A DNA stretch of 64,000 nucleotides from Magnetospirillum aberrantis SpK (lineage in GTDB: Bacteria > Pseudomonadota > Alphaproteobacteria > Rhodospirillales > Magnetospirillaceae): assembly GCF_011022235.1 (NCBI RefSeq), contig NZ_JAAIYP010000040.1, positions 26,402 to 90,401 on the forward strand. The letters run 5' to 3'. This document shows positions 34,290-44,030 of this stretch, piece after piece. Numbering within the stretch: the stretch's first letter is position 1; each line of letters begins with the position of its first letter. A model generated the notes under the pieces. It was not told the origin of the DNA and searched no databases. It saw nothing but the letters and a program-made list of their open reading frames with translations. The position numbers and the translations under genes are program-made.

Positions 34290-35248
34290 TCGATACCGTA
34301 GGCGCCGGGGCCGGAAATGCCCTGGTGGAAGCGCAGTTTGCGGTAATATTCCAGCGGGTCCTTGCGCTTGACCAAGGCGCCGGCCGGGGTGTTGACCCAG
34401 TCGTAAAGGCGGGTCAGCAGGAAGCGCATGGCGGCGCCGCGCGCCAGGATCGGCAGGGCGGCCAGTTCCTCGGCCGACAGCGCCCGCACCTTTCGATACC
34501 CGTTCAGCATCATCCGCGCCTTGGTGGCGTTGAAGCTGCCGTCTGTTTCGAAGCACCAGGCGTTCAGGCAGATGGCGATGTCATAGGTCAGGGCGTCGGT
34601 ACAGGCGAAATAGAAGTCGATGATTCCCGACACGTCATGGCCGTGGAAGAACACGTTGTCGGGGAACAGGTCGGCGTGGATCAGTCCCGACGGCAACTGG
34701 CGGGGCCAATTGGCCTCAAGGAAATCCAGCTCGGCGGCGATGGAATCGGCCAACCCGGCCTTGACCTGGTCGGCGCGGTGCTTTTCCGCGTCGAACAGCG
34801 GCCGCCAGCCGGCAACCGACAGGTCGTTGGGGCGCGATCGGGCGAAATCGGCGCCGGCCAGATGCATCTGGGCCATGGCCGCGCCCAGCGCCGCGCAATG
34901 GTCCAGGGTCAGGCGTCGCGCCGACATGCCGTTCAAGAAGCTGACCATGGCCGCCGGCTTGCCGCACAGGCTGCGCAATGCCCGGCCGTCGCGGCCGTGC
35001 AGCGGCGTCGGGCACGCCAGTCCGCGCGCCGCCAGATGCTCCATCAGTTCCAGGAAGAACGGCAAATCCTCGGGTTTTGTCCGCTTTTCGTAAAGCGTCA
35101 GGATGTATTGGCCGTGGTCGGTCTGCAAAAGGTAGTTGGAATTCTCGACACCTTCGGCGATGCCCTTGAACGACAACACCTCGCCGACGTCGTAGCCGGC
35201 GACGAACGCCTCCAGCTCCTCGTCGGACACTTCCGTATAGACCGCCAT
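34286..35248 (-). CDS. thrB: homoserine kinase (aminoglycoside-phosphotransferase fold)
   Basis: A 320-residue kinase that phosphorylates homoserine in threonine synthesis. It belongs to the ThrB type common in alphaproteobacteria, related to choline/aminoglycoside kinases and not to GHMP kinases. The Brenner-type catalytic motif is [13 protein letters not shown] (about residues 190-202) and the metal-binding aspartate is in [11 protein letters not shown] (about 212). The opening [16 protein letters not shown] is standard. It lies in the conserved cluster between ispH and rnhA. Confidence 0.95.
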   Translation of the reverse strand: MAVYTEVSDEELEAFVAGYDVGEVLSFKGIAEGVENSNYLLQTDHGQYILTLYEKRTKPEDLPFFLELMEHLAARGLACPTPLHGRDGRALRSLCGKPAAMVSFLNGMSARRLTLDHCAALGAAMAQMHLAGADFARSRPNDLSVAGWRPLFDAEKHRADQVKAGLADSIAAELDFLEANWPRQLPSGLIHADLFPDNVFFHGHDVSGIIDFYFACTDALTYDIAICLNAWCFETDGSFNATKARMMLNGYRKVRALSAEELAALPILARGAAMRFLLTRLYDWVNTPAGALVKRKDPLEYYRKLRFHQGISGPGAYGIE

Positions 35249-35341
35249 GAAAACCCCTGGCCCCGATCGCCCCGGTGAAAGGCGGAAAGTACGACAGCCA
35301 TCCGGCTTTGGGAAGGGGGCGGTTTGGGAAAAGGCAGGCGG

Positions 35342-35788
35342 TTACAACCCCAGCCGATAGCCCAGCCAGCCCTCGTTGTGGGCGAAGCCCAGCGTGGCAT
35401 AGAAGGCGCGGGCCTTGTCGTTCCAGTCGAGCACGTTGACGTCGATGCGGCAGCTTTGGCGCTCGCGGCCGATTTCCGTCAGACGGCCGACCAGGGCCTT
35501 GCCGGCGCCCAGCCCGCGGGCTTCCTCCTTGACGAACAGGTCATGGATCAGAAGGGCCGGCCGTCCCCGCCACGACGAATAAAGCGACAGAAAGGTCAGC
35601 ATGCCGACCGCCTTGCCGTCGCGTTCGGCCAACAGCGCCTCGAACAACGGCGTGGGGCCGAAGGCGTCGCGTTCCAGGTCGGCGGCGGTGGCGGCGACGC
35701 TGCCTTGCTCGAACGCCGCCAACTCGGTCAGCAAGGCGTGGATGGTGGCGCCGTCGCCGGCGCGGGCGGAACGGATCGTCAGGGTCAC
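35342..35788 (-). CDS. GNAT-family N-acetyltransferase
   Basis: A 148-residue acetyl-CoA-dependent acetyltransferase. The acetyl-CoA-binding motif A is [17 protein letters not shown] (about residues 83-99, with R/Q-x-x-G-x-G/A = RGLGAG), and [13 protein letters not shown] lies in motif B. The substrate is not predictable; similar proteins acetylate diamines or small amines. The start is a GTG at 35788 that overlaps the ispH TGA (GTGA), so it is coupled to ispH within the operon. The track of beta strands and length fit the family. Confidence 0.9.
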   Translation of the reverse strand: MTLTIRSARAGDGATIHALLTELAAFEQGSVAATAADLERDAFGPTPLFEALLAERDGKAVGMLTFLSLYSSWRGRPALLIHDLFVKEEARGLGAGKALVGRLTEIGRERQSCRIDVNVLDWNDKARAFYATLGFAHNEGWLGYRLGL

Positions 35789-36726
35789 AGCAAAGCCTCC
35801 GGCAGTTTGAACGACACGGTTTCGTCCTTGACCTTGATTTCCTCGATGGTGACCGCGAAACGGTCGCGGGCGGCGGCGATCACCTCCTCGACCAGGATTT
35901 CCGGGGCCGAGGCGCCGGCGGTGACGCCCAGGCGGTGGATGTCGCCCAAGGCTTCCCAATCGATGTCGGCGGCGCGCTGCACCAGGATCGAACGGCCGCA
36001 GCCCGAGCGCGCAGCCACCTCGACCAGCCGCTTGGAGTTGGACGAGTTGGGGGCGCCGATCACCATGACCGCGTCGCAATGGGGCGCGATGGTCTTGACC
36101 GCAAGCTGGCGGTTGGTGGTGGCGTAGCAGATGTCGTCCTTGCGCGGACCCATCATGGCCGGGAAACGCCGGCGCAATGTCTCGACGATGGCCGAGGTGT
36201 CGTCCACCGACAACGTGGTCTGGGTGATGTAGGCCACCTTGTCCGGGTCGGCGGGCTGGATGGTCTCGGCGTCGGCGACGTTTTCCACCAGCAGCACCGC
36301 GCCCTCGGGCACCTGACCCATGGTGCCGATCACCTCGGGGTGGCCCTTGTGGCCGATCATGATGATCTGGCGGCCGGCGGCGTGGTGGTATTCCGCCTCC
36401 TTGTGTACCTTGGTCACCAGCGGACAGGTGGCGTCAAGATAGGCCAATCCCCGTTCCTCGGCCGCCTCGGGCACCGATTTCGGCACGCCGTGGGCGGAAA
36501 ACACCACCGGCACGCCGTCGGGCACCTCGGTCAGTTCGTCCACGAACAGCGCGCCCTTGGCCTTCAGGCTGTCCACCACGAAGCGGTTGTGCACGATCTC
36601 GTGGCGCACATAGACCGGGGCGCCGTATTTCTCGATGGCCGCCTCGACGATGTGGATGGCGCGGTCGACGCCGGCGCAGAAGCCGCGCGGGCTGGCGAGA
36701 ACGATCGTCAAGGCGGGGTTGCTCAT
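35785..36726 (-). CDS. ispH: 4-hydroxy-3-methylbut-2-enyl diphosphate reductase
   Basis: The last enzyme of the MEP isoprenoid pathway, converting HMBPP to IPP and DMAPP. The 313-residue protein has the three iron-sulphur cysteines: [10 protein letters not shown] (about 15), LDATCPLV (about 99) and [10 protein letters not shown] (about 195). Other active-site parts are SAHGVP and GAPNSSNS. The start at 36726 has AGGAAACCGAAG ahead of it and gives the normal N-terminus; longer upstream frames are unlikely. It heads the operon with GNAT, thrB and rnhA. Confidence 0.97.
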   Translation of the reverse strand: MSNPALTIVLASPRGFCAGVDRAIHIVEAAIEKYGAPVYVRHEIVHNRFVVDSLKAKGALFVDELTEVPDGVPVVFSAHGVPKSVPEAAEERGLAYLDATCPLVTKVHKEAEYHHAAGRQIIMIGHKGHPEVIGTMGQVPEGAVLLVENVADAETIQPADPDKVAYITQTTLSVDDTSAIVETLRRRFPAMMGPRKDDICYATTNRQLAVKTIAPHCDAVMVIGAPNSSNSKRLVEVAARSGCGRSILVQRAADIDWEALGDIHRLGVTAGASAPEILVEEVIAAARDRFAVTIEEIKVKDETVSFKLPEALL

Positions 36727-36836
36727 CTTCGGTTTCCTGTCATGCCCGCCACCGCCCTTGTGCGGGAGCGAAGGCTTCAATAAAGTCGCATGACTATAGC
36801 CACGGAAGTTCCCTTCCCCTCAACGGCTTTTCCGAG

Positions 36837-37370
36837 ATGAAAATGATGCGAAGCGCCTTCAAACCCGTCGCCGTCGTCCTGTTGCCGCTGGTCCTGGCCT
36901 CCTGTTCGCTGTTCCAGAAAAAGGAAGTGCCGCCCTGTCCGCCGGTCTACATCCTGTCGGACGCGAGCAAGCTGACCAAGTTTCGCGACGGGCCGGGGCG
37001 CGACATCACCGACGTCGAGTACGAGGCCGAGATCACCGGCTTCACCGGCGGGTGCAAGTATGACGCCAAGGGCGCCATCGTCGATCTTCAGGTGACGTTC
37101 AACGTCAAGCGCGGTCCCGCCGACACCGACCGCAAGGCCGATTTCTCCTATTTCGTCGCCATTCCCTTCTTCTATCCTTCGCCTGACGCCAAGGCCGAAT
37201 TCGCGACCGAGGTCGCGTTCCCCGAAGGCACCAACTACGTCAAGTTCACCGACGAAGAGGTGGTGATGCGCGTCCCGGTCAAGGACAAGGAGGTCATCGA
37301 CAAGTACGAGATCTACCTGGGTCTGCAACAGACCCGCGAGGAACTGGACCGCAACCGGACCAGCCGCTAA
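36837..37370 (+). CDS. lipoprotein, conserved in alphaproteobacteria
   Basis: A 177-residue lipoprotein (signal MKMMRSAFKPVAVVLLPLVLASC, lipobox VLASC). After a second cysteine in EVPPCPPVYIL the mature part forms a beta-rich domain (VEYEAEITGFTGGCKYD, VDLQVTFNVKRGP, FSYFVAIPFFYP) and a charged end. The family is common in Rhodospirillales, but its role is unknown. The ATG at 36837 begins the frame; ATGs at 36843 and 36846 are alternatives. It stands alone between ispH and the glycine riboswitch. Confidence 0.8.
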   Translation: MKMMRSAFKPVAVVLLPLVLASCSLFQKKEVPPCPPVYILSDASKLTKFRDGPGRDITDVEYEAEITGFTGGCKYDAKGAIVDLQVTFNVKRGPADTDRKADFSYFVAIPFFYPSPDAKAEFATEVAFPEGTNYVKFTDEEVVMRVPVKDKEVIDKYEIYLGLQQTREELDRNRTSR

Positions 37371-37431
37371 GTTTTCAACCACAGGCATTGACTCGCCCCA
37401 AGGCGCGCAGGCATTGTGGCGACCACAGATG

Positions 37432-37662
37432 ATCCCCGCCGGGAGAGAGCGGCCCACACCATGTTGTGTCACAGCATGGTGTGTCAGGGTCGCCGCCGAA
37501 GGAGCAACCGCCCCTGGAAACTCTCAGGCAAAACGGACCGCGGGGGGATGACGCTCTGGAAAGTGGCGCGGGGTCTTTGGCTCTTGCGCCCACCGACGAT
37601 GTAAGTCGGTCACCGGCATTACCGGCGGCCGATGAATCTTTCAGGTTCCGAGACAGAGGGGG
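37432..37662 (+). promoter_or_regulatory. tandem glycine riboswitch
   Basis: Two glycine aptamers in series lie just upstream of gcvT. Aptamer I is closed by ATCCCCGC/GCGGGGGGAT (37432-37439 with 37540-37549) and shows the classic core: GGGAGAG, GCCGCCGAAGGAGCAA, CTCTCAGGCAAAACGGACCG. Aptamer II (from GCTCTGGAAAGTGG at 37553 to CAGAGGG at 37660) has the matching CACCGACGATGTAAG and CTTTCAGGTTCCGAGACAG elements. Aptamer I has an extended P3 arm with ACACCATG and CATGGTGT. Glycine should switch the operon on so that excess glycine is broken down. Confidence 0.93.
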
Positions 37663-37715
37663 GCACGCGGGCTGACGCCCTTGGTGCGACTCCTTTCAAG
37701 ACCCTGGAGGAACCG

Positions 37716-38828
37716 TTGAGCGATTCCGAGACACAGCTTCTCACCACTCCGCTCGATTCGCTGCATCGCGAACTGGGTGCCAAGATGGTGCCTTTCGCCG
37801 GTTATTCCATGCCGGTGCAATATCCCGCCGGTGTCCTGACCGAACATTTGCACACCCGCGCCGCCGCCGGCCTGTTCGACGTGTCGCACATGGGCCAGGT
37901 GGTGATCGAAGGCGACGACCCGGCCGCCGCGCTTGAGGCGCTGGTGCCGGGCGACGTGGTCGGACTGGGCGAGGGGCGAACCCGCTATTCGGTGTTCACC
38001 GACGTGGGCGGCGGCATCCTTGACGACCTGATGATTTCCCGGCTTGGTCCCAACAAGCTGTTCCTGGTGGTCAACGCCGCGTGCAAGCACGCCGATTTCA
38101 AGCACATGCAGGACTGGTTGGCCGGCTGTTCGGTGCGCATGCTCGACGACCGCGCGTTGCTGGCGCTGCAAGGCCCCAAGGCGGCCGAGGCGTTCGCCGC
38201 CGTGGCGCCGGCCTCGGTCGGCCAGGGGTTCATGACCATCCGCGAATACGACGTTGCCGGCATCTCCTGTCTGGTCACCCGCTCGGGCTATACCGGTGAG
38301 GACGGGTTCGAGATTTCCGTGCCCGCCGACCGTGCCGAGGAACTGGCCCGTGTCCTTCTGGCGCTGGAGGGCGTCAAGCCCATCGGTCTTGGCGCGCGCG
38401 ACAGCCTGCGGCTCGAGGCCGGGCTGTGCCTTTATGGCTCCGACATCGACCGCACCACCTCGCCGGTGGAAGGCGGCATCCAGTGGATCATCGGCAAGCG
38501 CCGCCGTGAACAGGGCGGCTTTCCCGGCGCCGCCGTCATCTTGGCGCAACTGGCCGAAGGTCCCAGGCGCAAGCGCGTGGGCGTCCAGCCCGATGGCCGC
38601 GCCCCGGCCCGCGCCCATACCGAGATCACCGACCTCGACGGCAACGTCATCGGCGAGATCACGTCCGGCGGCTTCGGCCCGTCGGTGAACGGCCCGGTCG
38701 CCATGGGCTACGTCCCCGCCGCCTTCGCCGCGCCGGGAACCGCCGTGCGCCTGATGGTGCGCGGCAAGGCGCTGGACGCCCGCGTGGTGACGCTGCCGTT
38801 CACGCCTCATCGCTATTTCAAAGGTTAA
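37716..38828 (+). CDS. gcvT: glycine cleavage system T protein (aminomethyltransferase)
   Basis: GcvT releases ammonia and transfers the aminomethyl carbon from lipoyl-GcvH to tetrahydrofolate. The 370-residue product has the folate-binding front ([22 protein letters not shown]), the catalytic-Asp region [11 protein letters not shown] and [10 protein letters not shown]. The likely start is a TTG at 37716 because GGAGG ends five bases upstream; an ATG far upstream would run into the riboswitch. It heads the gcvTHPAPB operon under glycine control. Confidence 0.96.
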   Translation: MSDSETQLLTTPLDSLHRELGAKMVPFAGYSMPVQYPAGVLTEHLHTRAAAGLFDVSHMGQVVIEGDDPAAALEALVPGDVVGLGEGRTRYSVFTDVGGGILDDLMISRLGPNKLFLVVNAACKHADFKHMQDWLAGCSVRMLDDRALLALQGPKAAEAFAAVAPASVGQGFMTIREYDVAGISCLVTRSGYTGEDGFEISVPADRAEELARVLLALEGVKPIGLGARDSLRLEAGLCLYGSDIDRTTSPVEGGIQWIIGKRRREQGGFPGAAVILAQLAEGPRRKRVGVQPDGRAPARAHTEITDLDGNVIGEITSGGFGPSVNGPVAMGYVPAAFAAPGTAVRLMVRGKALDARVVTLPFTPHRYFKG

Positions 38829-38839
38829 GGGGAACCGTC

Positions 38840-39214
38840 ATGAGCATCTATTTCACCAAGGACCACGAGTGGATCAACGTCGAGGGCAATGTCGGCACCG
38901 TCGGTATCACCGACTACGCCCAGCATGCTTTGGGCGACGTGGTGTTCGTCGAGGTGCCCGAGGCCGGCCGCGGCCTGACCAAGGGCGGTGACGCCGCGGT
39001 GGTCGAGTCGGTCAAGGCCGCGTCCGAGGTTTACAGCCCGGTGTCGGGCACGGTGGTCGAGGGCAATGCCGCCCTGGCCGAGCAGCCGGCCATGGTCAAC
39101 GAAGACCCCGAGGGCGCGGCCTGGTTCTTCAAGGTCGAGCTGTCGAACCCGGCCGAACTGGACGAGTTGATGGACCGCGCCGCCTATGACGCCTTCGTCG
39201 CCGGGCTGGAATAA
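38840..39214 (+). CDS. gcvH: glycine cleavage system H protein
   Basis: The 124-residue lipoyl carrier that shuttles the aminomethyl group among P, T and L proteins. The lipoylated lysine is in [13 protein letters not shown] (about residue 59). The fold markers [20 protein letters not shown] and NPEG-like [13 protein letters not shown] are present. It follows gcvT by 11 bp and precedes gcvPA by 22 bp. Confidence 0.97.
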   Translation: MSIYFTKDHEWINVEGNVGTVGITDYAQHALGDVVFVEVPEAGRGLTKGGDAAVVESVKAASEVYSPVSGTVVEGNAALAEQPAMVNEDPEGAAWFFKVELSNPAELDELMDRAAYDAFVAGLE

Positions 39215-39236
39215 AAGCTCACAAGGAACTTTCCCC

Positions 39237-40586
39237 ATGCGTTACCTGCCCCATACCGAGGCCGACCGCCGCGCCATGCTGGCGGCCATCGGCGCCAAGG
39301 ACGTGGATTCCCTGTTTCGCGATGTGCCCGCCGCGGCCCGTCTCGATCAGCCGATCGACCTGCCGCGTGGTCAAAGCGAGATGGAGGTGGAGCGGGCGCT
39401 GTCGCGCATGGCCGCCAAGAATCTGTCGGCGGGATCGGTGCCGTTCTTCATCGGGGCGGGGCTTTACCGCCACCATGTGCCGGCATCGGTGGACCAATTG
39501 CTGACGCGGGGCGAGTTCCTGACCAGCTATACCCCCTACCAGCCCGAGGTGTCGCAAGGTACGTTGCAATACCTGTTTGAGTTCCAAAGCCAGGTGGCGA
39601 TGCTGACCGGCATGGAGGTGGCCAACGCCTCCATGTATGACGGCGCCACCGCCTGTGCCGAGGCCGCGGTCATGGCGGCCCGCGTCACCAAGCGGGGCAA
39701 GGTGATCCTGTCGGGCAGCCTGCATCCCCATTGGCGGGAAACTACCGAGACGACGCTGAAATATACTGGACTGGAATGCGAGACCCTGGCCCCCGATCCG
39801 TTGGCCATGGAAGACCTGATGGGGCGGGTGGACAGCCGCACCGCCTGCGTCATCGTGCAAAATCCCGGTTTCTTCGGCGGCATCAAGGACCTGCGGCCGC
39901 TGGCCGAGGAATGCCACGCCGAAGGCGCGTTGCTGGTGGTGGCGGTGGCCGATCCGGTCAGTTTCGGCCTGATCGAACCGCCGGGGGCCATGGGCGCCGA
40001 CATCGTGGTGGCCGAGGGGCAGTCGCTCGGCATGGGGCTGCAATTCGGCGGTCCCGGTCTGGGACTGTTCGCGACGCGCGACAAATACGTGCGCCAGATG
40101 CCCGGCCGTCTGGCCGGTCAGACGGTGGACGCGGATGGCAAGCGCGGTTTCGTCCTGACGCTGTCCACCCGCGAACAGCACATCCGCCGGGAAAAGGCGA
40201 CCAGCAACATCTGCACCAATTCCGGTCTGTGCGCGCTGGCCTTCACCATGCATCTGACGCTGCTGGGCGAGACCGGGCTGGTGCGGCTGGCCGAACTCAA
40301 CCACGCGCTGGCGGTGCGGCTGGAAACCAAGCTCAAGCGGGTCAAGGGCGTGCGTGTGCTGGGCAATTCCTATTTCAACGAATTCGCCTTGTATCTGGGC
40401 GAGGACAAGGATGCGTCCGAGGTGGTGGATGCCCTGGCCGAGCGCGGCATCCTGGGTGGCGTCGCGGCGTCGCGCTTCTATCCCGAATGGCCCGAGTTGC
40501 GGCCCATCTTGCTGCTGGCCGTCACCGAAACCACGACCGAGTCCGACATGGACGCGCTGGTCGCCGCTCTGACCGAGGTGTTGTGA
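39237..40586 (+). CDS. gcvPA: glycine dehydrogenase (decarboxylating) subunit 1
   Basis: The N-terminal half of the split P protein, 449 residues; it pairs with the PLP-bearing subunit to decarboxylate glycine. Typical blocks are [47 protein letters not shown] and [15 protein letters not shown]. The PLP lysine is not in this subunit, as expected for the two-subunit form. The ATG at 39237 follows CAAGGAAC. The stop is one base before the gcvPB ATG. Confidence 0.97.
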   Translation: MRYLPHTEADRRAMLAAIGAKDVDSLFRDVPAAARLDQPIDLPRGQSEMEVERALSRMAAKNLSAGSVPFFIGAGLYRHHVPASVDQLLTRGEFLTSYTPYQPEVSQGTLQYLFEFQSQVAMLTGMEVANASMYDGATACAEAAVMAARVTKRGKVILSGSLHPHWRETTETTLKYTGLECETLAPDPLAMEDLMGRVDSRTACVIVQNPGFFGGIKDLRPLAEECHAEGALLVVAVADPVSFGLIEPPGAMGADIVVAEGQSLGMGLQFGGPGLGLFATRDKYVRQMPGRLAGQTVDADGKRGFVLTLSTREQHIRREKATSNICTNSGLCALAFTMHLTLLGETGLVRLAELNHALAVRLETKLKRVKGVRVLGNSYFNEFALYLGEDKDASEVVDALAERGILGGVAASRFYPEWPELRPILLLAVTETTTESDMDALVAALTEVL

Positions 40587-40587
40587 C

Positions 40588-42099
40588 ATGGCCGAGACCA
40601 CGACGTTTTCCGGCAATCGTGCCCTTCAGATCGAAGAGCCGCTGATTTTCGAACTGGGTTCGGCCGGCCGTGTCGGTGTCGATGTCGCCGACGCCCCGCC
40701 GGTGGACGAGGATCGTCTGTCCGGCCTGCGACGCAAGGCGCCGATCGGCCTGCCCGATCTGTCCGAACCGCAGGTGGTGCGCCATTACACCCGGCTCAGC
40801 CAGAAAAATTACGGCATCGACACCGGCTTCTATCCGCTGGGATCGTGCACCATGAAGCACAACCCGCGCCTGTCGGAAAAGATGGCCCGCCTGCCCGGTC
40901 TGGTGGACCTGCACCCGTTCCAGCCGCAAAAGACGGTGCAAGGCGCGCTTGAGGTGATCGACACCTTGGCCCATTGGCTGAAAGGGCTGACCGGCATGCC
41001 GGCGGTAGCCATGAGCCCGGCGGCCGGCGCCCATGGCGAATGGTGCGGGCTGATGGCCATCCGCGCCTATCACGACGATCACGGTGAAAACCATCGCCGC
41101 CGCGTGCTGGTGCCCGAATCGGCCCACGGCACCAATCCGGCCAGCGCAGCCATGTGCGGCTATAGTGTCGATCCGGTGCCGGCCACCGATCGCGGCCGGG
41201 TGGACGTGGCCGCGCTCAAGGCCAAGCTGGGGCCCGACGTCGCCTGCATCATGGTGACCAACCCCAACACCTGCGGCCTGTTCGAGGACGAGATCCTGGA
41301 GATCGCCGAGGCGACCCACGCGGCCGGTGCCTTTTTCTATTGCGACGGCGCCAATTACAACGCCATCGTCGGCCGGGTGAAGGTGGCCGATCTTGGCGTC
41401 GACGCCATGCACATCAACCTGCACAAGACCTTTTCCACGCCCCACGGCGGCGGCGGCCCCGGTGCCGGCCCGACCGTGCTGTCGGAAAAGCTGGCGCCTT
41501 ACGCTCCCTTGCCGTTCGTGGTTCACGACGGCGACGGGCTGCGCATGGTCGAACATCCCGAAAGCAGCGGCGGCGCCAAGCCGTTCGGCCGGGTCAAGGG
41601 CTATCACGGCCAGTTCGGCGTGTTCATCCGGGCGCTGGCCTACATCCTGTCCATGGGCTCGGACGGCCTGCGGCAGGCATCGTCGGACGCGGTGCTCAAC
41701 GCCAATTATCTGTTGGCGCGGCTGGGCGGCACGCTGACCCCGTCGTTCGAAGGCCCGTGCATGCACGAGGCGCTGTTCGACGACCGCTTCCTCAAGGATT
41801 CGGGGGTGACCACCCTCGATTTCGCCAAGGCGCTGATCGACGAGGGCTTCCATCCCATGACCATGTACTTCCCGTTGGTGGTGCATGGCGCGCTCCTGAT
41901 GGAACCGACCGAGACCGAATCCAAGGAAACGCTGGACGGCTATGTCGAGGTGGTCAAGGCGCTGGCCGCCAAGGCCGCGGCCGGTGGGGCCGCCGACGAG
42001 TTCAAGGCGGCACCCAAATACACGCCGCGCCGCCGTCTGGACGAAACCCAGGCGGCACGCAGCCCGGTGTTGCGTTGGAAGCCGGGCTCGAACGCCTGA
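40588..42099 (+). CDS. gcvPB: glycine dehydrogenase (decarboxylating) subunit 2
   Basis: The PLP-binding half of the P protein, 503 residues. The Schiff-base lysine is in HINLHKTFSTPHGGGGPGAG (about residue 279). Other landmarks are FYPLGSCTMKHNPR, SPAAGAHGEWCG and VPESAHGTNPASA. It is the last core gene of the operon; a HAD phosphatase follows 62 bp later and may be read through to. Confidence 0.97.
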   Translation: MAETTTFSGNRALQIEEPLIFELGSAGRVGVDVADAPPVDEDRLSGLRRKAPIGLPDLSEPQVVRHYTRLSQKNYGIDTGFYPLGSCTMKHNPRLSEKMARLPGLVDLHPFQPQKTVQGALEVIDTLAHWLKGLTGMPAVAMSPAAGAHGEWCGLMAIRAYHDDHGENHRRRVLVPESAHGTNPASAAMCGYSVDPVPATDRGRVDVAALKAKLGPDVACIMVTNPNTCGLFEDEILEIAEATHAAGAFFYCDGANYNAIVGRVKVADLGVDAMHINLHKTFSTPHGGGGPGAGPTVLSEKLAPYAPLPFVVHDGDGLRMVEHPESSGGAKPFGRVKGYHGQFGVFIRALAYILSMGSDGLRQASSDAVLNANYLLARLGGTLTPSFEGPCMHEALFDDRFLKDSGVTTLDFAKALIDEGFHPMTMYFPLVVHGALLMEPTETESKETLDGYVEVVKALAAKAAAGGAADEFKAAPKYTPRRRLDETQAARSPVLRWKPGSNA

Positions 42100-42161
42100 A
42101 AGCGGCTATGATCGGGGGGCCTTTGCGGCCCCCCGTTTCGTTCAGCCCCTTGGAAGACCCC

Positions 42162-42824
42162 ATGTCCCTGTCCGCGCTTCTGTTCGACCTTGACGGCACC
42201 TTGGTCGACAGCGACCCGTTGCATTTCCTGACGTTCCAGACCGTGGCCCGGCGCTGGGGCGCCGATTTCGACCGCGACTACTTCGACACCCGGATGTCGG
42301 GTCACAGTAACCGTGAAATTTGCCGCGTGCTGTTTCCCCATCTCGACGACGCGGCCCATGACCGGGTCGCCGCCGAGAAAGAGGATCTGTTCCGCGCCAG
42401 CCTGTCCCGGCTGGCGCCGGTCACTGGTTTGCACGATCTGTTGGACTGGGCGCGCGATTCGGGACTGGCGCTGGCGGTGGTCAGCAACGCGCCGCGTGCC
42501 AATATCGACGGTGTGCTGGCGGCGTTGGGCGTCGCCGACCGTTTCGCCGTCACCGTGTCCAGCGACGAATTGCCGCGCGGCAAGCCCGACCCCTTGCCCT
42601 ATCGCACCGCGCTGGAACGGCTGGGCGTCGCCCCCGGACAGGCGGTGGCGTTCGAGGACGCGGTGCCGGGTCTGACGGCGGCGGTGCGGGCCGACTTGCC
42701 CACGGTGGGGGTTTTGACCACCCAACCGCCGGAGGTGCTGGCGGGGGCCGGCGCGGTGCTGACCGTGCGGGATTTCTCGGACCCGGCGTTGATGGGGTTC
42801 CTGGACGGCTTCACAGCGCCGTGA
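42162..42824 (+). CDS. HAD-superfamily phosphatase (beta-phosphoglucomutase/phosphoglycolate-like)
   Basis: A 220-residue haloacid dehalogenase-type hydrolase. Motif I is LFDLDGTLVDSDP (nucleophile Asp near 9), motif II LAVVSNAPR (about 107), motif III GKPDPLPY, and motif IV AFEDAVPGLTAA (about 165). The cap between residues 15 and 80 is of the helical type, as in Gph and beta-PGM; the exact sugar or organophosphate is unknown. A GGAAG site precedes the ATG. Its last 14 bp overlap the convergent dehydrogenase-like gene. Confidence 0.92.
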   Translation: MSLSALLFDLDGTLVDSDPLHFLTFQTVARRWGADFDRDYFDTRMSGHSNREICRVLFPHLDDAAHDRVAAEKEDLFRASLSRLAPVTGLHDLLDWARDSGLALAVVSNAPRANIDGVLAALGVADRFAVTVSSDELPRGKPDPLPYRTALERLGVAPGQAVAFEDAVPGLTAAVRADLPTVGVLTTQPPEVLAGAGAVLTVRDFSDPALMGFLDGFTAP

Positions 42825-43944
42825 CGATACCGCCGGCACGGCTGGCGTGAATGAAATCCATAGCTTTGGCCGGGACGTCCTGCCCCATGGCCTGTGGCGG
42901 CAGGCTGCTCAGTTCCCGCATGCGGGCCGCCAGACGGGACAGCATGTCGGTCCGGCTCCAGCACAGCCCAAGCCGGCGCTGCAACCCGGCCAGATGGGCG
43001 AAGGCGGTGCCGCCGGCGGTGGCGGCGATTTCCGGGACGACGGCGATGCCCCGCCGGGCCAGGATGTCGGCGACCTTTGGGGCGACCCCGCCCAAGCCCA
43101 GTTCGATCACCGCATGGCAGCGCAGTTCCGCCGCCGAGGCTTCGCTGAGCCGTTGTTCGGCGGCGACCACCACCAGGCTTGCCTGTTCGTCGAACGGCGT
43201 TTCGGCGCGGCGGGTGCCGCGTTCGCCCACCAGCGACGCCAAGCCGGCGCCGTCGGCCATGGCGCAGGCCAATTCCGAAGGTGGCAGGCCCCAGCGGTTG
43301 CGCAGTGTGGCGCCATGATCCGAGGCGCCGACCAGTTTCCAGCCGGCCACGGTCAACACTCGGGCAAGATGGATGGACACTTGGTCGCAGCCGTGCAAAA
43401 CCCACTTTCCGGGACAGGGACAGATCGCGCGGATCAACGTGAAGGCGCCGACGCCAACCGCCTCTTCCCAGGTCATGGGGATGGAATGGGCCGGTTCCGG
43501 GCCGAAACGCAAGGTGCGCTGGTCTCGGCAACGCCAGCCCGACAGCACCGTCCCACCGGGCCGGGTGACGCCGAAATCGGGAAAACGGGCGACGAAGGAC
43601 CATGCCAGCCGAGACAGTTCACCCCGCGACAGGTGATGGGCGTCGGCTTCGACGCCGCCGCACGCTCCGCCATAGGGAAGCCGCAAGGCCGCGGCCTGCA
43701 TGGCGGCGGCGAAGGCTCTTTGATCGACAATGTCGCCGGTATCGCCGGGAACCAGCCGGACGGCGCCCAGCGCGCGGGGAAACCCCATGTCGTAACGGCT
43801 GCGCCACGCGCGGAAGGTTCGTGCACGCCCGTCGTCCATGACCACGTCAAGCGTCGCGGCGACAAGGTTGGGATGGTCCTGCCGACAGGTTGTCTGTCGG
43901 GGGCCTTCCCCGGACCGCGTCGCGGTCGCCCAGGAATTCTCCAC
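42811..43944 (-). CDS. divergent Glu/Leu/Phe/Val dehydrogenase homologue lacking the signature lysine
   Basis: A 377-residue protein that aligns along its length with amino-acid dehydrogenases. The family signature G-G-A/G-K-G-G is present as RLPYGGACGGVEADAHHLS (about residues 89-107), with cysteine in place of the catalytic lysine. The NAD-domain features are recognisable but altered: WKLVGASDHGATLRNRWGLPP, VIELGLGGVAPKVADILARRG (standard EGAN-x-P reads ELGLGG) and VVPEIAATAGG. It should not work as an ordinary glutamate dehydrogenase; it may be an allosteric or sensory paralogue, or a gene in decay. The start is a GTG; no partner lies nearby. Confidence 0.75.
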   Translation of the reverse strand: MENSWATATRSGEGPRQTTCRQDHPNLVAATLDVVMDDGRARTFRAWRSRYDMGFPRALGAVRLVPGDTGDIVDQRAFAAAMQAAALRLPYGGACGGVEADAHHLSRGELSRLAWSFVARFPDFGVTRPGGTVLSGWRCRDQRTLRFGPEPAHSIPMTWEEAVGVGAFTLIRAICPCPGKWVLHGCDQVSIHLARVLTVAGWKLVGASDHGATLRNRWGLPPSELACAMADGAGLASLVGERGTRRAETPFDEQASLVVVAAEQRLSEASAAELRCHAVIELGLGGVAPKVADILARRGIAVVPEIAATAGGTAFAHLAGLQRRLGLCWSRTDMLSRLAARMRELSSLPPQAMGQDVPAKAMDFIHASRAGGIVTAL

Positions 43945-44030
43945 CTCGACCCCTTGGAAGAAGTTGCGGCGAAGAGACTACACACCCCACGGCGGGCGGA
44001 TATCCCCGGAAAGTACGGAAAGAAGGCGGA

